NCBI GenBank assembly: GCA_018262855.1
Contig: JADFDO010000002.1
Location: 112,801 to 176,800, forward strand
Length of the DNA: 64,000 bases
Direction of reading: 5' to 3'
From: Methanolinea sp.
GTDB lineage: Archaea; Halobacteriota; Methanomicrobia; Methanomicrobiales; Methanospirillaceae
Shown in pieces: positions 60,595-64,000 of the stretch (within the stretch, counting starts at the first letter, position 1; every line of letters starts with the position of its first letter). The notes under the pieces are model-generated. The model was not told where the DNA came from and made no database searches. It saw nothing but the letters and a program-made list of their open reading frames with translations. Position numbers and translations under genes: made by a program.

Positions 60595-61110
60595 TTACAA
60601 AACCTCAATGCCGATTTCGTTCCTTCGTAAGAACCCGGGCGTCCATGGGTTGTTATACCGCATCAGGAAGGGACTGGATACCATCGTGATCTTTTCCTGC
60701 GAGAGGAGTTCAATGAGTCGATCGGTCTTTTCCTGAACGGTTTTTGCGTGTGTGACGCCGGAAAACCGGAGTACGGCAACCTTCCGTTCCGCAACCTTCT
60801 GGAGAGTAACCCGGGAATCGAGCGATACCGGGGTGGATGCCTCTGTGTATGTCCCAGGCATCACAAATGACATGGTATCCTTGCCGGAGATGACCGGGGC
60901 CGTCATGGGAATCATTGTTCCGGTAAGGACCGGCGCAGTCATCGGGATGTGTATTCCAGGGCGGTTCTTCCCGGAAATATACTTGAAGAGAATCGAGAAC
61001 TGTTCTTCTTCGGTTCCGCCGCTCACCGTGGCGAGGATCATTTCAGGGTATTTCCGGATCTCGACCTCTCCGAAATTTGCGATGACGACGTATGGAATGG
61101 ATTCGGTCAT
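60595..61110 (-). CDS. SOUL family heme-binding protein
   Basis: 171 residues from MTESIPYVVIANFGEVEIRK at 61110, the usual SOUL start; a GTG at 61134 would add eight residues. FKYISGKNRPGIHIPMTAPV, then GTMIPMTAPVISGKDTMSF and ISVVL-like ends are the family pattern (the repeated xIxMTAPV is diagnostic). SOUL/HBP proteins bind heme or other tetrapyrroles. In a methanogen the ligand could be a heme or another tetrapyrrole; this is open. It stands alone. Confidence 0.88.
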   Translation of the reverse strand: MTESIPYVVIANFGEVEIRKYPEMILATVSGGTEEEQFSILFKYISGKNRPGIHIPMTAPVLTGTMIPMTAPVISGKDTMSFVMPGTYTEASTPVSLDSRVTLQKVAERKVAVLRFSGVTHAKTVQEKTDRLIELLSQEKITMVSSPFLMRYNNPWTPGFLRRNEIGIEVL

Positions 61111-61301
61111 AGTATCCAATCCTGGGTGCTTCACAATAAAAGATACCTTGATGGATTGAGACCCGCGAGGCAGGAAGCGGCATCAGGAAAGAATAGGATT
61201 TTTTTCAGGAAGGAGACCTCCTGCTCCATTCCATTCCGGATCATTCATGCACGTGATATCAATCTGTAGTATTATTACCTAGTCTGGGATACCTTCTACT
61301 C

Positions 61302-62546
61302 ATGAGGCCGCCAGAGCGTGGTGTCGGGCTGGTCGCGACCTTCCTTGTCCTGCTTTTTTTTGCATCCATTGCAGTTCCGGCAGCCGCGAGTGTCCCGACG
61401 GTTATCATCACAGACTACCAGGTATCTCCCTCGGTCCTGATTCCCGGGGAAGAGGGGATTATCACCGTGACAGTGAAGAATACCGCCGACCAGGCGACGC
61501 TTACCCAGTCCTACAGCTCGGATACCAGTGCAACGACCACGAGTGTCGCAATCAATGCCCCCATTGACAGCGTCACGATGGTCGGAAAGGGCATTGAGGT
61601 GATCAGCGGGGGATACAACCGTGTCGGCGAGCTGGGACCCGGCCAGTCAATCCCGATCTCGTTCCTGATCCGGGCACCAACGGAGACAGGAGTCTATTTC
61701 CCCGAGGTCTGGATCAGGGTCTCCGAAGGCAAGAGCCTGAAATTCCCGGTCCCGGTGAACGTGAACAGTGAGGTGCTGATCCAGCAGAAGCCACGGATCA
61801 GCATCGTGAAGCAGCTCCCGGAGAGCGTGGTGCCCGGTGACGACTTTACTGCGACTGTGATCCTTGAGAATTCAGGGCAGCTGTCCGCGAGCAACCTCAG
61901 GATCACGGTGAACTCTTCCACATCATCGATCACCTCAAAGACCCCGAGCACCATCCATATCGCAAAACTCGGCCCCGGGGAGCACTACACTGCAGTCATG
62001 GAGTTTTCGACCGACAAGAGATCCCCGCTCGGCCTTCGCCCCGTGAACCTCGTGCTCGAGTTCCAGGAGCCGGACGGGTCGTACCAGAAACAGGTCGAGA
62101 CGCTCGGAATCAACATCCGGGGGAAAGCAAGGCTTGATATCTCTCAGATCACGACCGACCCGGTCCGGATCAAGAAGGGCGACCAGTTCACCCTGATCAT
62201 CAGGATCGAGAACACCGGCACTGACGATGCCAAGTCCGTGGACGCGACGATCGAGATCCCTGTCTCAGGGACGAAGGAGGCATTTGTCGGGAAGATTGAG
62301 CCGGGCAACGATGCACCGGCACCCTTCAACCTCCAGGCCGATCAGGCAGGAGATATCCCGTACACCCTGACTATCCGGTACGAAGACGATTACGGGACTG
62401 ACCGGATCGAACAGGAGCTCCACCTGAATATCTCCAGCACCGACAACCTCGCCATGATCCTCGGCATCGTTCTCGTCCTGCTTATCGCCGGGATCGGGGG
62501 ATACTGGTACTTCTTCCGCAGAAAACCGGGAACCGGCAATGTTTGA
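61302..62546 (+). CDS. COG1361 (S-layer/CARDB-like) membrane-anchored protein
   Basis: 414 residues. A signal peptide (GLVATFLVLLFFASIAVPAA) precedes an extracytoplasmic region of three or more immunoglobulin-like units of the COG1361/CARDB type (PGEEGIITVTVKNTADQATL, PGDDFTATVILENSGQLSAS, KKGDQFTLIIRIENTGTDDA). A single helix near the end (AMILGIVLVLLIAGIGGYWY) is followed by FFRRKPGTGNV. It overlaps the permease gene that follows by eight bases. Proteins like this accompany MacB-type ABC transporters and may be the extracytoplasmic partner. Confidence 0.85.
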   Translation: MRPPERGVGLVATFLVLLFFASIAVPAAASVPTVIITDYQVSPSVLIPGEEGIITVTVKNTADQATLTQSYSSDTSATTTSVAINAPIDSVTMVGKGIEVISGGYNRVGELGPGQSIPISFLIRAPTETGVYFPEVWIRVSEGKSLKFPVPVNVNSEVLIQQKPRISIVKQLPESVVPGDDFTATVILENSGQLSASNLRITVNSSTSSITSKTPSTIHIAKLGPGEHYTAVMEFSTDKRSPLGLRPVNLVLEFQEPDGSYQKQVETLGINIRGKARLDISQITTDPVRIKKGDQFTLIIRIENTGTDDAKSVDATIEIPVSGTKEAFVGKIEPGNDAPAPFNLQADQAGDIPYTLTIRYEDDYGTDRIEQELHLNISSTDNLAMILGIVLVLLIAGIGGYWYFFRRKPGTGNV

Positions 62547-63741
62547 GGAGTCAAAGGTCGCCTTCTTCCTTGCGAAGCGGTCGATTGTCCGGGGGAACAA
62601 GGGGACTCTCTCCCTTACGATCCTGATAATCGGGATGGTCTTCGTGAACCTGATCTTCCTCCCCTCGATCATCACCGGGGTCGCGGTGCTCTTCAACCAG
62701 CAGAGCATCGATTACAGCTACGGGAACCTGGTGATCGAACCGAAGAAGAATCAGGTGTTTATCAATAATGCCGGCGAACTCCAGCGAAAACTGGAGAGGA
62801 TCCCTGGTGTCACAGGCGTCTCCGCCAGGTACGTGACCGCTGCGACCATCGTGTACAAGGGAAACGAAGTCACCCCGGCTCTCTATGCCATCAACCCCGA
62901 TGACGAGAAGACCGTGCTGAAGAGCTCCACGAAGGTGTCGAGCGGATCGTTCCTTGCCGGGGAGGATACCGGCCAGATCGTGCTCGGAGTCCGCCTTGCG
63001 GGGAACGAGAACGAGAAACTCGATGCGATCCCGTCGCTCGGAGGTGTTGACGTGGGGAAGGTCGTTGACGTCACGTTCAACAACGGGGTGACCCGTCAGT
63101 ACAGGATCAAGGGAATCCTCTCCTCGAACTCCTACAGTGTCGACTCCAACGCCTACATCACGAAGAAGGAGTACGAAGACGTATTCGGGATTGAGGACCG
63201 GGCAAACCAGGTCCTCGTCCGGACCCGGGAGACTGGAAAGGAGAACGAGATGCGAAACACGCTGCTCTCATACGGGGTCCAGGAGGAGATATGGACATGG
63301 CAGGAGAAGTCTGCCAACTTCCTGAACCAGATCATCGGGAGCTTCAACATCATCAATTTCATCGGCACTGCGGTGAGCCTGGTGATCGCAGTCGTCGTGA
63401 TCTTCATTGTGATCTTCATCAACACGGTGTACCGGAGAAAGCAGATCGGGATCCTGAAGGCGATCGGGATCGACCGCTCGATCATCATCAAGTCCTACCT
63501 CTTCCAGGCGCTGTTTATCTTTGCCATCGGCACGCTGATGGGCGGCCTGTTCCTTATGATCATCCTCCAGCTGCTTGCGGCGAACCCGATCGTGTTTCCG
63601 GGAGGGCCGGTCGCACCGGTGGTGGATCTCCCGCTGATCCTCCGTTCGATGGCGAGCCTCTTCCTGGTCTCCCTGATCGCGGGGTACGTTCCTGCATGGC
63701 TCACGACAAAAGAAGATATCCTTTCCGCAATTCGGGGCTGA
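62539..63741 (+). CDS. ABC transporter permease, MacB/FtsX type
   Basis: 400 residues. A first helix (GTLSLTILIIGMVFVNLIFL) is followed by a large extracytoplasmic domain of about 220 residues and then three helices, the first of them SLVIAVVVIFIVIFINTVYR with RKQIGILKAIGIDRSIII, the FtsX signature. It would form a dimer with the ATPase encoded next. The substrate is unknown; related archaeal systems export peptides or shape lipid or protein release at the membrane. Confidence 0.9.
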   Translation: MFEESKVAFFLAKRSIVRGNKGTLSLTILIIGMVFVNLIFLPSIITGVAVLFNQQSIDYSYGNLVIEPKKNQVFINNAGELQRKLERIPGVTGVSARYVTAATIVYKGNEVTPALYAINPDDEKTVLKSSTKVSSGSFLAGEDTGQIVLGVRLAGNENEKLDAIPSLGGVDVGKVVDVTFNNGVTRQYRIKGILSSNSYSVDSNAYITKKEYEDVFGIEDRANQVLVRTRETGKENEMRNTLLSYGVQEEIWTWQEKSANFLNQIIGSFNIINFIGTAVSLVIAVVVIFIVIFINTVYRRKQIGILKAIGIDRSIIIKSYLFQALFIFAIGTLMGGLFLMIILQLLAANPIVFPGGPVAPVVDLPLILRSMASLFLVSLIAGYVPAWLTTKEDILSAIRG

Positions 63742-63742
63742 C

Positions 63743-64000
63743 ATGATCATCTGCCAGGATCTCACGAAGGTGTACGGGATGGGGGCCGTGCAGGTCAGGG
63801 CCCTTGCCGGCGTTTCGATCAAGATCGGACGGGGGGAATTCGTGGGGATCATGGGGCCATCCGGGAGCGGGAAATCGACGCTGCTCCACATGTGCGGGCT
63901 CCTCGACCGCCCCACCAGCGGTTCCATCCTGATCGATGGGATTGACGTAGGAACCCTCGACGAGCGTGCCCGGACGCAGTTTCGGTTGAGGCGCCTCGGC
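63743..64000 (+). CDS. ABC transporter ATP-binding protein, MacB/LolD type (N-terminal part)
   Basis: The first 86 codons are present before the window ends. MIICQDLTKVYGMGAVQVRA, then GIMGPSGSGKSTLLHMCGLL with the Walker A GPSGSGKST, and GLLDRPTSGSILIDGID are typical of the LolD/MacB ATPase. The start is one base after the permease stop. The rest of the gene lies outside the window. Confidence 0.92.
   Translation, partial: MIICQDLTKVYGMGAVQVRALAGVSIKIGRGEFVGIMGPSGSGKSTLLHMCGLLDRPTSGSILIDGIDVGTLDERARTQFRLRRLG

Overview
The window is chromosomal DNA of a methanogenic archaeon, most probably of the order Methanomicrobiales (a Methanoregula-like lineage is the best guess). It carries genes for coenzyme F430 synthesis (cfbA, cfbE, cfbD, cfbB), a methanogenesis-marker-9 protein, the methanopterin enzyme beta-RFAP synthase, hydrogenase maturation factors HypA and HypE, and many PKD, PEGA and COG1361-type surface proteins. 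AT-rich archaeal TATA boxes stand about 25-28 bases before several starts. The coding density is high. I see no CRISPR array, no intact insertion sequence and no rRNA; one tRNA (Glu, TTC) is present.

Layout. 1-3011: the left end of a V/A-type ATPase operon read right to left (E, DUF2764, A, start of B), with the gene order known from spirochaete and chlamydial V-ATPases. 3012-4136: a gene-free stretch holding a candidate free-standing RNA of about 360 nt, built of three 100-nt modules with compensatory stems. 4137-6415: a DUF5591 protein, a small unknown protein, MntP and a small secreted protein. 6664-13197: a catabolic block with a propionyl-CoA-synthetase-like enzyme, a hydantoinase/oxoprolinase-like protein, a histone-deacetylase/acetylpolyamine amidohydrolase and a fused AguB-AguA protein that should take agmatine to putrescine in one polypeptide. 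13235-19830: SnoaL-like protein, a large PAS/GAF sensor kinase, a coiled-coil miniprotein with DNA polymerase IV, and two unknown proteins. 19907-23371: a 13-PKD surface protein.

23646-28910: TPR proteins, a lone nitrogenase-component-1-like protein, LarE, and a MoeB/MoaD/MoaE set. 29036-37080: PEGA protein, PsiE, DUF2115, MFS exporter, UspA, an unexpected RNase III, and several small proteins. 37213-42394: tRNA-Glu, ilvE and the F430 operon (cfbA-E-D-B, no cfbC). 42607-47835: methanogenesis marker 9, a CitG-like protein, DUF447, hypA-hypE and mptG; this is a cofactor and maturation block. 48309-52424: a MATE exporter and a sulfur uptake/relay operon (two half-size YedE proteins, a TusB-TusD-TusC-like fusion and a TusA-like protein).

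52562-64000: a three-repeat lipoprotein, a decayed stretch with a broken amino-acid permease, a DUF1646 transporter, a DUF2202 protein, a large PEGA protein, an AT-rich gap, a SOUL protein, and a COG1361 protein leading into an ABC transporter cut by the window end. The most unusual item is the three-module RNA at about 3272-3634; next are the fused polyamine enzyme, the fused sulfur-relay protein, the solitary NifD-like protein and a set of GGACA/TGTCC half-sites between cfbA and the marker-9 gene.
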